NCBI GenBank assembly: GCA_965116565.1
Contig: OZ220699.1
Span: forward strand, 3,596,001 to 3,660,000
DNA: 64,000 bases
Source of the DNA: Bin87 sp965116565
GTDB taxonomy: Bacteria > Chloroflexota > Dehalococcoidia > Lucifugimonadales > UBA3495
Direction: 5' to 3'
The notes beneath the pieces were generated by a model. That model was not told where the DNA came from. It made no database searches and saw only the letters and a list, made by a program, of their open reading frames with translations. The first letter of the stretch is position 1; every line of letters starts with the position of its first letter. A program made the position numbers and the translations under genes. Shown here one piece after another: positions 49,376-57,796 of this stretch.

Positions 49376-49424
49376 ATTCCTTCTCCTATTTCGATCGTAC
49401 GTATCGATGACCGGAACGTTATCA

Positions 49425-50993
49425 CTATGATCTACTGTAACCCACCACCACGTGGCGGTGCCATTCGTCGGACGGTTGGGGGAAGTCCTCCCTGTAATGT
49501 GTGCCGCGGCTTTCGCGACGCTGGAGGGCGGCCTCGACGATGAGGCGGGACACCACCAGCATGTTGCGCAGTTCGTAGTCGGCGGTCGTTTCCGGCGGCG
49601 GCATGGTGCGCTGCCACAGGTTCAGGATGCGCGCGGACAGCAGCAGGCGCGTGCCGTTGCGGGTGATGCCGACGTTGCGCCACATCAGGTCCTGCAGGTT
49701 CTCGCGGCCGCGCTCGGGCACGGTGGCGCATACCATCGCCCGGTCTGCCAGCGGGATGCGCAGGTTGTCGCCGTCGTTTTGAGCGTATTCGGGAGCGTTG
49801 CCCAGGGCGGCGTCCACCACGCGGCGCGAGAACACCAGCTTGTCCAGCAGCGAGTTGCCGGCGAGGCGGTTCGCTCCGTGCACCGCCGCGCACGCCGCCT
49901 CGCCGCAGGCGTACAGGCCGGGGATGTTGGTGCGTCCCCAGGTGTCGATGCGGATGCCGCCCATCATGTAGTGCGCGGCCGGCGCGACCGGAATGGGATC
50001 TCGCGTGATGTCCAGCCCGTACCGCTGGCAGTCAGCGTAGATGGTCGGGAAACGGCTGGACACGGTGGTGGTCGTCAGGTTCGATATATCCAGCAGCGCC
50101 GGCTGCCCATCTGCCCGCTCCATCTCGGACGCGATGGCCCGCGACACCACGTCGCAGGGGGCCAGGTCGCCCGCCGGATGATACTCCGCCATGAACGGCT
50201 GCCCGTCGGCGGTGAGCAGGGTCGCACCCTCGTCGCGCAGGGCGGCTGACAGCGGGAACGTGGGCGCACCGTCCAGCCGCAGGGCGGTGGGATGGAACTG
50301 GCAGAACTCCATGTCCATCACGTCCGCGCCGGCCAGGAACGCCAGCGCGACGCCGTCGCCCGTGGCGGGCTGCGGGTTGGTGGTAAAGCGGTACAGTTGG
50401 CCGGCGCCACCCGTGGCGATGACCACCGCCGGGCTGGCAAAAGTGCGTCGCTCACCCGTATCGGAATCCATCGCCTCCACGCCGACCGCGATGCCATCTT
50501 CCACGCAGATTCGGATGGCGTGAGTGTGCTCCAGCACCGTGATACCGGGGTTCGCCTGCACCCGTTCAGCAAGCGTGTTCTCGATGTGCTGGCCGGTGGC
50601 GTCGCCGCCGGCATGCAGGATTCGCGGCATGCTGTGCGCGCCCTCGCGTCCCAGCGCAATGTGCCCGTGCACGGTGTCGAAGGGGACGCCCCACTGCACC
50701 AGGCTGGCGATGCTGTCCGGCCCGTGTTCCGTGAGGGCGGCAACGGCTTCGGGATCACACAGGCCGGCGCCGGCCTCCAGGGTGTCCCGTTGGTGCAGGG
50801 TCGGGGAGTCGCCGGGGCCGATGGCGGCGGCGATGCCGCCCTGGGCGTAGCGACTGTTGCAGTCGTCGATGCGCCCCTTGGTGACCACCAGCACGCTGCC
50901 GTGCTCAGCGGCCAGGAGCGCGGTGTTCAGACCAGCGATGCCGCTGCCGATGATTATGCAGTCGTAGCCGGATTGAATGTCGAGAATCGTCAT
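49425..50993 (-). CDS. nadB: L-aspartate oxidase
   Basis: 522 residues. FAD motif DCIIIGSGIAGLNTALLAAE, then SRYAQGGIAAAIGPGDSPTLH (the substrate loop of NadB), HEQ-type SLVQWGVPFDTVHGHIALGREGAHS, VVIATGGAGQLYRFTTNP and the active-site arginine region PVAPAAHYMMGGIRIDTWGRT, ending with ALYACGEAACAAVHGANRLAGNSLL-type text (GLYACGEAACAAVHGANRLA). It oxidises aspartate to iminoaspartate for NAD synthesis. ATG 50993 is the family start; the ORF upstream of it runs through the palindrome at 51012. nadA and nadC are not in view. Its length is normal. Confidence 0.93.
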   Translation of the reverse strand: MTILDIQSGYDCIIIGSGIAGLNTALLAAEHGSVLVVTKGRIDDCNSRYAQGGIAAAIGPGDSPTLHQRDTLEAGAGLCDPEAVAALTEHGPDSIASLVQWGVPFDTVHGHIALGREGAHSMPRILHAGGDATGQHIENTLAERVQANPGITVLEHTHAIRICVEDGIAVGVEAMDSDTGERRTFASPAVVIATGGAGQLYRFTTNPQPATGDGVALAFLAGADVMDMEFCQFHPTALRLDGAPTFPLSAALRDEGATLLTADGQPFMAEYHPAGDLAPCDVVSRAIASEMERADGQPALLDISNLTTTTVSSRFPTIYADCQRYGLDITRDPIPVAPAAHYMMGGIRIDTWGRTNIPGLYACGEAACAAVHGANRLAGNSLLDKLVFSRRVVDAALGNAPEYAQNDGDNLRIPLADRAMVCATVPERGRENLQDLMWRNVGITRNGTRLLLSARILNLWQRTMPPPETTADYELRNMLVVSRLIVEAALQRRESRGTHYREDFPQPSDEWHRHVVVGYSRS

Positions 50994-51011
50994 ACTATCG
51001 TTGAAAAACCG

Positions 51012-51039
51012 GTAGGGGCGACGCATGCGTCGCCCCTAC
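51012..51039. repeat. 28-bp perfect palindrome, GTAGGGG-type
   Basis: Arms GTAGGGGCGACGCA and TGCGTCGCCCCTAC, perfect over 28 bases. It lies between the starts/ends of nadB and the VOC gene (both minus strand). Same family as 45604 but with a different inner arm, so pairing is kept while sequence changes. Confidence 0.88.
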
Positions 51040-51066
51040 GATGGTCAGCGTATGCCGAGGACGCGG

Positions 51067-51561
51067 TTAGTCGTCGTCGCCCACCGCCGCCGGCTCCGGC
51101 TCCTCGATGGGATCCAACTGCCAGGGGAAGTTGCCCTCGAACAGGAAGCCATCCTTGTTGCCCCACTCCGACTCGGGAGACTCATAGTAGATCTCGATCT
51201 CGTTGTCGTCCGGATCGTAGATGTACACGCCCATGGAGATACCGTGGTCGCCCAGCCTCTTAAACTTGACACCGTGGTCCTTGCAGCGCTGGTAAAGCTC
51301 CTTGAGGTCGCGGAAGGAGTTCATCTGCCAGGCCATGTGCGCCATGCCGACCCGACGGTCCTCGGGTCCTGGGGCGTCCATGCCCAGCGGGACCAGGGCC
51401 AGCTCATGGGACATGGTGGTGTCGGCGGACAGGAACGTCATCCCACCCGGCCGGCCGGTCATCACGGTGAGACCCAGCACGTTGGTGTAGAAATCGACGC
51501 TGCGCTCGATGTCGCGGACCTTGATGACCAGATGGCCCAATTGCTTAGGTGTGTAAGCCAT
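51067..51561 (-). CDS. VOC-family dioxygenase/glyoxalase-like protein
   Basis: 164 residues. The vicinal-oxygen-chelate fold: LGHLVIKVRDIERSVDFYTNVLG (metal His), then SHELALVPLGMDAP and VGMAHMAWQMNSFRDLKELYQRC (second His) and VYIYDPDDNEIEIYYES (metal Glu). All three metal ligands are in place. Such extradiol dioxygenase-like or glyoxalase-like proteins act on aromatic or small carbonyl substrates in the cytosol. The C-terminus is acidic (EEPEPAAVGDDD). Start ATG 51561; the open frame extending to 52593 overlaps the divergent fusion gene and is not coding. Confidence 0.88.
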   Translation of the reverse strand: MAYTPKQLGHLVIKVRDIERSVDFYTNVLGLTVMTGRPGGMTFLSADTTMSHELALVPLGMDAPGPEDRRVGMAHMAWQMNSFRDLKELYQRCKDHGVKFKRLGDHGISMGVYIYDPDDNEIEIYYESPESEWGNKDGFLFEGNFPWQLDPIEEPEPAAVGDDD

Positions 51562-51674
51562 TTCGTTACCTCCCTGATGGATGAGGGCGCATATCCGAAT
51601 TTTCGCAATTATACCGCAACGAGTCTGTGGAGCGCATTCCCGAAATTGTGGCAAACGCGCAGTTATGTTATGTA

Positions 51675-51701
51675 TTGCCTGATTTCTGCGCCTAGTATAA
51701 T
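51675..51701 (+). promoter_or_regulatory. Possible promoter of the acetyltransferase-aminotransferase gene
   Basis: TTGCCT (51675-51680), 15-base spacer, TATAAT (51696-51701). The -10 is perfect, the spacer is short. It would start transcription near 51708, which favours the ATG at 51766 over the one at 51700. Confidence 0.4.
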
Positions 51702-51765
51702 GTCCCTGAGTCGGCCGTTGGAGTTTCCGGGCCAATCTCAGGTAACGATTCCCGCAGAGTCGCTG

Positions 51766-53514
51766 ATGACGGAAATGACACGACATACCTCGACCGCCGG
51801 ATCCGTGCCCGTCGATTCGGCATCTCGTCAGCAGTCGTCGCCCATCGCCCGGGATAGCGAGAAACCCGTCGCCAACGGCTCCGGCCTGGTATTCAAGCAG
51901 GCCACCGAACCCTGGGAATTTGACGAGATCTACCAGCTGAACTACGCCTCCTTCGTGGAGGAGGTGCCCCAGCATCCGGCCAACGACGACCGGGCGCTGG
52001 TGGACCAGTTCCACGACGAGAATACCTACTTCATCTGCCGACGCGGGTCGGACCTGTTGGGGATGATCTGCGCGCGCGATCGTCGTCCGTTCTCGCTGGA
52101 CCAGAAGCTTGGTCGGCTGGAAAACCACCTGCCCCAGGCCGAGGGCGCTCGCATTTGCGAAATTCGACTGTTGGCCGTGCGGCCCGATCTGCGCCGCACG
52201 CGGGTGCTGCCCGGCCTGCTCACCATGATGGCGCGATACTGCCAGGAGGGCGGCTATGACTACGTGGTGATGTCCGGCCACGTTTCCCAGCAGCATCTGT
52301 ACCGCCACATCGGTTTCATTCCCTTTGGCCCCGTGGTGGGCGACGATTCCGCGCCGTACCAACCGATGTACCGGGCCGTGGGCAACGTGGGCGTGGAGTT
52401 CTCCGGCAAATTTCACGAGGACCTGGACGCGCCGCCCGATGAGCCAGTGATCCTCACGCCCGGCCCGGTGGCGATGCCGGCGGAAGTCGTCCACGCATTC
52501 CAGCGTCCCCCGCTTTCCCACCGCTCTCCCGAATTTCAGGGACTGATGCGCAACGTCCGGCAACGGCTGTGCAAATTGACCAATGCCAATCACTGCGCGG
52601 TGATGGTCGGCTCCGGCACGCTGGCCAACGACGTGGTTGCGGCGCAGCTATCGCGGCTTGACGCTCCGGGGGTAATCGTAACTGCCGGCGAATTTGGCGA
52701 ACGACTCCTCGATCACGCCGACCGGATGGGCCTCGAATACGTCCCGGTGCGGCATGAATGGGGTGAGTCGCTGGACTACGACTGCATCAAGCGCGCGCTG
52801 GCAACGCAACCGGGCGGCTGGCTCTGGACGGTGCACTGCGAAACGTCCACGGGAGCGCTGACGGATCTGCCCCGTCTCAAGGCGTTGTGCAACAAGTACA
52901 ACACCCGCCTCGTGCTCGACTGCATCAGCAGCATCGCCGCCACACCGGTTGACCTGCGAGGCGTCTGGCTCGCCAGCGGGGCCAGCGGCAAGGGGATTGC
53001 GGCCTACCCGGGCCTGGGCCTGGTGTTTTGCGAGGAGCGGCCCGTGCCCGATGGCAACTTGCCGCGCTACCTGGACCTGGGTTTGCACTGCACCGGAGGC
53101 GACGACGGCGCCGTTCCATTCACCCTGTCCTCCAACCTGCTCGCGGCTCTGGATACCGGGTTGCAGCGCCAGACCGGCGAACTCCTGGCTCAAATAGATG
53201 AGGACGGACGTTGGCTGCGCGGGCAACTCCGAAACCTTGGCTTCACCCTCGTAGCATCGGAAGCGGACAGCATCGGAGCGGTAACCACCATTGCGCTGCC
53301 CCGCGGTACCATCGACTCTGAGCGCATGGGGGGCGCTCTGGAATCACTGGGCTACTACACATCCTACGCCAGCGGATACCTGCGGGATCGCAACTGGCTG
53401 CAGATTTGCCTGATGGGGGAGGTAGGCCGGCCGCAGTTGGAGCGATTGATGCCCGTGCTCGCGGCGCAGGTCGACGCGCTAACGAGAGCGCAAGCGCCGG
53501 TCGGGCAAACGTAA
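51766..53514 (+). CDS. GNAT acetyltransferase fused to a class-V aminotransferase
   Basis: 582 residues from ATG 51766. Residues ~30-210 form a GNAT-like domain (EFDEIYQLNYASFVEEVPQHP, ARICEIRLLAVRPDLRRTRV with acetyl-CoA-type R/Q-x-x-G/R region, YDYVVMSGHVSQQHLYRHIGF). Residues ~225-580 are a PLP fold-type I aminotransferase of the serine-pyruvate/alanine-glyoxylate type: ILTPGPVAMPAEVVHAFQRP, NHCAVMVGSGTLANDVVAAQ, VLDCISSIAATPVDLRG and the PLP-lysine region ASGASGKGIAAYPGLGLVF. The join is direct, without stops. Such fusions are rare; the acetyltransferase may act on the amino product or substrate. Confidence 0.85.
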   Translation: MTEMTRHTSTAGSVPVDSASRQQSSPIARDSEKPVANGSGLVFKQATEPWEFDEIYQLNYASFVEEVPQHPANDDRALVDQFHDENTYFICRRGSDLLGMICARDRRPFSLDQKLGRLENHLPQAEGARICEIRLLAVRPDLRRTRVLPGLLTMMARYCQEGGYDYVVMSGHVSQQHLYRHIGFIPFGPVVGDDSAPYQPMYRAVGNVGVEFSGKFHEDLDAPPDEPVILTPGPVAMPAEVVHAFQRPPLSHRSPEFQGLMRNVRQRLCKLTNANHCAVMVGSGTLANDVVAAQLSRLDAPGVIVTAGEFGERLLDHADRMGLEYVPVRHEWGESLDYDCIKRALATQPGGWLWTVHCETSTGALTDLPRLKALCNKYNTRLVLDCISSIAATPVDLRGVWLASGASGKGIAAYPGLGLVFCEERPVPDGNLPRYLDLGLHCTGGDDGAVPFTLSSNLLAALDTGLQRQTGELLAQIDEDGRWLRGQLRNLGFTLVASEADSIGAVTTIALPRGTIDSERMGGALESLGYYTSYASGYLRDRNWLQICLMGEVGRPQLERLMPVLAAQVDALTRAQAPVGQT

Positions 53515-53537
53515 GGGGCGGGTGCATTACCCGCCCC
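53515..53537. repeat. Intergenic palindrome, GGGGCGGGT-type
   Basis: Arms GGGGCGGGT and ACCCGCCCC around GCATT, directly at the stop of the fusion gene. With the copy at 54060 it brackets the PaREP1 gene. Confidence 0.83.
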
Positions 53538-53567
53538 GACTTGATCGACTTTGGTTCAGTGCAGATA

Positions 53568-53948
53568 TCACTGCGCAGGCGTGCGTCGGTCCAGCAACTC
53601 TAAAACCCGCGCGACCAAGCGCTGAACTTCCACTGGATCGCGCTCCAGTTCATAATCTTCCATGAACTGGTGATAGAAGTTGGCGTGAAACTTCTCCGCA
53701 ACTCCGAACTCCGATGCGAACCTCGAATCGCCGTTCTCATCCGCGAGACGTTCCACGGCAATTTTCAGATCACGATGACTGCCGTACCGCCAGCCTCGCT
53801 GTTTCGCAACCGCAATTACTGCTTGCGATGCAGCCCCCCACAACTTTTCGGATGCTTGGGCAAGGTCACCGTCGGCAAATTCCCGGTCAGCGTCGACGAG
53901 AAACCTCCGGGCAGCATCTGCATAATCAGCAACGGTTTGGGGGGACAT
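53568..53948 (-). CDS. PaREP1/HEPN-family protein
   Basis: 126 residues from ATG 53948. MSPQTVADYADAARRFLVDAD, EFADGDLAQASEKLWGAASQ, HRDLKIAVERLADEN and the C-terminal FHANFYHQFMEDYELERD with VARVLELLDRR form an all-helical PaREP1 (HEPN-related) protein. It is intact, unlike the copy at 22367. Such proteins are found as small orphan genes next to mobile or toxin-antitoxin-like genes. Bracketed on both sides by palindromes (53515 and 54060). The upstream frame extension to 54041 has no family support. Its function is unknown; a nucleic-acid-linked or toxin-like role is only an inference from the HEPN fold. Confidence 0.75.
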   Translation of the reverse strand: MSPQTVADYADAARRFLVDADREFADGDLAQASEKLWGAASQAVIAVAKQRGWRYGSHRDLKIAVERLADENGDSRFASEFGVAEKFHANFYHQFMEDYELERDPVEVQRLVARVLELLDRRTPAQ

Positions 53949-54059
53949 CAGGAGTTTTCCTCGATTTGATGCGACAGGCCGCAGGGCGGCAAGCAGCACC
54001 GCGTCCGGCCATCTGAGACCTTGCCTGTCATTCCAGCGCAACCACGTGTCCCAAGCTAA

Positions 54060-54082
54060 GGGGCGGGTGTAATACCCGCCCC
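54060..54082. repeat. Intergenic palindrome, GGGGCGGGT-type
   Basis: Arms GGGGCGGGT and ACCCGCCCC around GTAAT, 28 bases downstream of the aconitase stop. Nearly identical to the copy at 53515 on the other side of the PaREP1 gene. Confidence 0.83.
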
Positions 54083-54110
54083 CGTTCGTTGACGCGCTTT
54101 TGAACGACGG

Positions 54111-56393
54111 TTAGTTTCCGCCTTCCTCCAGGTTCTTCATGTAGTTCATTGCGCTGCCCGCCTTGAACCACTCAATCTGCGCGTTGTTGAGGGTGTGCCG
54201 CAGGTTCAACGTCTCTTCGGTGCCGTCCGCGTGCTTCAGGACCGCCTGCACGGGCCGGTCGGGGGCCAACTGATTCAGCCCCACCAGGCTCATGCGGTCA
54301 TCTTCGAGCACGCGATCCCAGTCCGCGGGGTCCTCGAAGGTGAGGGGCAGCAACCCCTGCTTCTTCAGGTTGGACTCGTGGATGCGGGCGAAGCTGCGGG
54401 TGATGATGGCCGCAGCGCCCAGCATGCGGGGCGACAGCGCGGCGTGTTCCCGACTGGAACCCTCGCCGTAGTTCTCGTCGCCGATGGCGACCCAGCGAAC
54501 GTTCTCGGCCTTGTAGGCGCGGGCAATCTCCGGAATGGGCATGATCTCCTCACCGGAGAGCTGGTTCTTGCCCGTGCCGGTGTCGTCGGTGTAGGCGTTG
54601 TTGGCTCCGAGGAACATGTTGTCGCTGAGGTTGTTCAAATGCCCGCGGAACCGCAGCCAGGGGCCGGCCGGAGAGATGGAGTCCGTGGTGGTCTTGCCCT
54701 GGGTCTTGACCAGGACCGGGACGTCCTCGAAGTCGTTGCCATCCCAGGCTTCCCACGGCTCGAGAACCTGCAGGCGGTTGCTGGTCGGGTCAACGCGGAC
54801 TTCCACGTCGCTGCCGTCTTCCGGCGGATCCACGTACATATCGGCGCCGGGATCGAATCCGGTCGGAGGAACCTCGGGTGCTTCCGTCGGAGGCTGCAGC
54901 ATGAACTCGTTGCCGTCGGCGTCCACCAGTGGGTCCGTCAACGGGTTGAAGGACAAACGTCCGCCGAGGCCCATGGCGATTGCCAATTCTGGGCTGGCGA
55001 TGAAGTTCATCGTACCGGCATTGCCGTCGTTCCGACTGGGGAAGTTGCGGTTGTACGACGTGACGATGCTGTTGTCGGTTCCCCGCGCTTCGGGCCGGTT
55101 CCACTGGCCGATGCACGGGCCGCAGGCGTTGGCGAGCACCGTGGCGCCGATGGACTCCAGGGCCGCCTGCTGTCCATCGCGTTCGATGGTGGCGCGCACC
55201 TGCTCGGAGCCGGGAGTGACCAGCAGGCCGGACGCCGCGGTGACGCCACGGGCCGCAGCCTGACGGGCCACGTCGGCGCAGCGCTCCATGTCCTCGTAGG
55301 ACGAGTTGGTGCAGCTTCCCACCAGAGAGACGGCCACGGTATCGGGGAAGCCTTCCCGCTCAACCTCGGCGGCCAATGCGGATATGGGGCGCGCCCGGTC
55401 GGGCGAGTGCGGGCCGGTGACGTGCGGTTCCAGCGTGGACAGGTCGATCTCCACGATCTGGTCGTAGAACTGCCCGGGCTGTTCCTCCACCTCGGGGTCG
55501 GACTTCAGCAGGTGGGCATACTCCTCGGCGAGGGCAACGAGGTCACCGCGGCCGGTGGCGCGCAGGTAGGTCGCCATCCGCTCGTCGTAGGGGAACACGT
55601 CGCCGGTGGCGCCCAGCTCGGCGCCCATGTTGCAGATCGTGCCCTTGCCCGTTGCGGAAATCGACGCCGCGCCGGGGCCGAAGTATTCGATTATGGCGTT
55701 GGTGCCGCCGGACACCGTGAGCTCCAGCGCCAACTTGATGATCACGTCCTTGGGGGCCGTCCAGCCGTTCATGGAGCCGGTCAGCTTGACGCCGATGATA
55801 CGCGGGTAGCGCACCTCCCAGGGGAGGCCCGCCATCACGTCGGCCGCGTCCGCGCCACCCACGCCGATGGCCAGGGAGCCCAGCCCGCCGCCGTTCACGG
55901 TGTGCGAGTCGGTGCCGATGATCAGAGCGCCGGGGAAGGCGTATTTCTCCAGCACAACCTGGTGGATGATGCCCGAACCCGGGCGCCAGAAGCCCATTCC
56001 GAAGCGTCGGCTGGCCGATTCGAGGAACTGGTAAACCTCGTTGCTCTCGTTCAGGGCGTCCTGCAGGTCGGAGGAGGCGCCGACGCGGGCCTGGATCAGG
56101 TGATCGCAGTGCACGGTGGTGGGGACGGCCACCCGGTCTCGCCCCGATTGCATGAACTGCAATATCGCCATCTGGCCGGTCACGTCCTGGTGAGCGACTC
56201 GATCGGGCCGCAGGTTGATGTAGCTGTCGCCAGGGCGCAGGTCGGCGTCTGCCACGTCATCCAGGTGAGAGAGCAGCAGCTTTTCGGACATGGTCAGCGG
56301 GCGGTTGAGACGGGCACGAACTTGCGTCAGCTTTTCGTCCATCTTGCGGTAGGCTTCGCGCACGAATTCCGGCGTCGAATCAATGTTGCTCAT
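54111..56393 (-). CDS. acnA: Aconitate hydratase
   Basis: 760 residues from ATG 56393 (GGAGGAGAGAAACAAG upstream). All aconitase domains: IIGTDSHTVNGGGLGSLAIGVGG, VSLVGSCTNSSYEDMERCAD (first Fe-S Cys), VLANACGPCIGQWNR (second and third Cys), TSYNRNFPSRNDGNAGTMNF and the C-terminal swivelling domain DENYGEGSSREHAALSPRML. It is of the mitochondrial-like type (domain order 1-3 then 4) and converts citrate to isocitrate with a [4Fe-4S] cluster. It follows the thioredoxin-fold ferredoxin gene by 16 bases, so the two are co-transcribed leftward. Confidence 0.95.
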   Translation of the reverse strand: MSNIDSTPEFVREAYRKMDEKLTQVRARLNRPLTMSEKLLLSHLDDVADADLRPGDSYINLRPDRVAHQDVTGQMAILQFMQSGRDRVAVPTTVHCDHLIQARVGASSDLQDALNESNEVYQFLESASRRFGMGFWRPGSGIIHQVVLEKYAFPGALIIGTDSHTVNGGGLGSLAIGVGGADAADVMAGLPWEVRYPRIIGVKLTGSMNGWTAPKDVIIKLALELTVSGGTNAIIEYFGPGAASISATGKGTICNMGAELGATGDVFPYDERMATYLRATGRGDLVALAEEYAHLLKSDPEVEEQPGQFYDQIVEIDLSTLEPHVTGPHSPDRARPISALAAEVEREGFPDTVAVSLVGSCTNSSYEDMERCADVARQAAARGVTAASGLLVTPGSEQVRATIERDGQQAALESIGATVLANACGPCIGQWNRPEARGTDNSIVTSYNRNFPSRNDGNAGTMNFIASPELAIAMGLGGRLSFNPLTDPLVDADGNEFMLQPPTEAPEVPPTGFDPGADMYVDPPEDGSDVEVRVDPTSNRLQVLEPWEAWDGNDFEDVPVLVKTQGKTTTDSISPAGPWLRFRGHLNNLSDNMFLGANNAYTDDTGTGKNQLSGEEIMPIPEIARAYKAENVRWVAIGDENYGEGSSREHAALSPRMLGAAAIITRSFARIHESNLKKQGLLPLTFEDPADWDRVLEDDRMSLVGLNQLAPDRPVQAVLKHADGTEETLNLRHTLNNAQIEWFKAGSAMNYMKNLEEGGN

Positions 56394-56409
56394 CTTGTTT
56401 CTCTCCTCC

Positions 56410-57237
56410 TCAGAAGGTAACTGTGCTTCCGTACTTCTCAATCAGCGCCAGAAAGAGTTCGTGCCGCACGGGATTGGCGGCGGCGTTTTCCGAGCGGCGC
56501 AGGTAAATGCGATAGACCATCTCCAGCCGGTCATCCCCCATCCAGATGGCGTAGCTGGGCATTCCGTTGCCGAGCGTGCGATGGATGAATTCCATGCGGC
56601 GCACCCGGCTGAGTTGCAGTGCGATTCGCCCGTCGCCGTCGGTGGTCAATACCGCGATGCCACCATCCTGGTCCGTGTTCCCGCTGCCGTCCACGAACTG
56701 CAGTTGGTCCAACGTCGCGGGAATGGACACCGTGGCGGCGGCATTGTGCACCATCACCACAGCTTCGCCCAACCCGATGGAGATATCTCCCAACCCGACG
56801 CTGCACTCGCGCAGCACGCCCCGCAGCAGGTCGATGTCCACCGGCTGCGCGGGAGAGGTCAGGGCGGCCAACGGCGCCGCGCTTTCCGGCAGGTGGTCCT
56901 CGATAACCTGGGCCAGATCATCGGGAATGGGTATGAAATTCACGCGTCCCCGGCGGGTTACGGTGGCCTCGCCAGCGATGGAACCGTAAAGCGCCTTTTC
57001 GCCGGACCAACGGCGCGCCACGTCGAATCTCGGACCGTATGTGCAGCCCAGGATACAACCCGCCGTCGTGACCTGTACCTTTCCGGCATGATGGGCGTCC
57101 ACGGCGTCGTTCAACTGACTCAGGACCGCGTCGGCGTTCCGCTCCCGGTGGAACCAACGCCCGCAACCGTACTCATCGGTGCAGACGACGACATTGACGT
57201 CCGGCCGTGCAATCGGTTCTCGGGCAGTTGAGTCCAT
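56410..57237 (-). CDS. Thioredoxin-fold [2Fe-2S] protein with possible haem-utilisation-like domain
   Basis: 275 residues. The N-terminal ~95 residues have VVVCTDEYGCGRWF and TTAGCILGCTYGP, the C..C..C..C arrangement of thioredoxin-fold [2Fe-2S] ferredoxins. The C-terminal half (about 130-275) is beta-rich with VRRMEFIHRTLGNGMPSYAI, WMGDDRLEMVYRIYLRRSEN and the C-terminal HELFLALIEKYGSTVTF; it faintly resembles a HemS/ChuX-type haem-utilisation domain, at low confidence. It precedes aconitase by 16 bases in the same direction. A role in iron-sulfur or haem supply to aconitase, or electron transfer, is inferred from the pairing. Confidence 0.65.
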   Translation of the reverse strand: MDSTAREPIARPDVNVVVCTDEYGCGRWFHRERNADAVLSQLNDAVDAHHAGKVQVTTAGCILGCTYGPRFDVARRWSGEKALYGSIAGEATVTRRGRVNFIPIPDDLAQVIEDHLPESAAPLAALTSPAQPVDIDLLRGVLRECSVGLGDISIGLGEAVVMVHNAAATVSIPATLDQLQFVDGSGNTDQDGGIAVLTTDGDGRIALQLSRVRRMEFIHRTLGNGMPSYAIWMGDDRLEMVYRIYLRRSENAAANPVRHELFLALIEKYGSTVTF

Positions 57238-57378
57238 CTGGGTTCCGTTGTGAGGGTGTCGGAGGGATGCGATTAAAATTCCGCCCGGCTGCTGAGCGCC
57301 GGGCGGGAGAATACTGAGATCGTTGCTGCGATGGGTCCGACAGATATTCAGGAGCGGACCGCCGCGGCCGGCGCGGGA

Positions 57379-57621
57379 CTACTTGTCGAAGTAGTCGTAG
57401 TTGATCTTGATGTATTCCTCGTACATGGACGGCACGGCTTCTTCGGCGAAGATGGCGGTCACAGGGCAAACCGGCTCGCAGGCCGCGCAGTCAATGCATT
57501 CATCAGGGCTGATGAAGTACATGTCGTCATCGTCGGTGGTGTAGATGCAGTCTACCGGGCAGACATCGACGCAGGCAGCGTCTTTCACGCCGACACAAGG
57601 CTCGGTAATGATGTAGGTCAT
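57379..57621 (-). CDS. Ferredoxin with two iron-sulfur cluster motifs
   Basis: 80 residues from ATG 57621. The first Cys set is CVGVKDAACVDVCPVDCI, the second CIDCAACEPVCPVTAIF; the first set has the seven-iron ferredoxin pattern ([3Fe-4S] plus [4Fe-4S]) with an acidic insert (TTDDDDMYF). It is a small cytosolic electron carrier. It is monocistronic between the [2Fe-2S] protein gene and an Lrp regulator. Ferredoxins of this type feed low-potential electrons to oxidoreductases; no dedicated partner is visible here. Confidence 0.9.
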   Translation of the reverse strand: MTYIITEPCVGVKDAACVDVCPVDCIYTTDDDDMYFISPDECIDCAACEPVCPVTAIFAEEAVPSMYEEYIKINYDYFDK

Positions 57622-57796
57622 AGCGGCTTTCCCCTCGGTTGGTTTGGTGTGGGTCTGGACAGCGGCCCGGAGCAAAGTGGCGAGTCTATTAACGGGCCAC
57701 TCCCACGGATGCGAAATTATAGCATGGCGGTAGGTCTATGCAACCGGGAAGTCGTCAGTTGCGGCAATCCTGGTTCAGTCCCGACCCATGGCCCGG

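Noticed and set aside
51700..51765. Start of the fusion gene at ATG 51700
   Set aside because: This ATG overlaps a TATAAT -10 box; ATG 51766 is downstream of the predicted transcription start.
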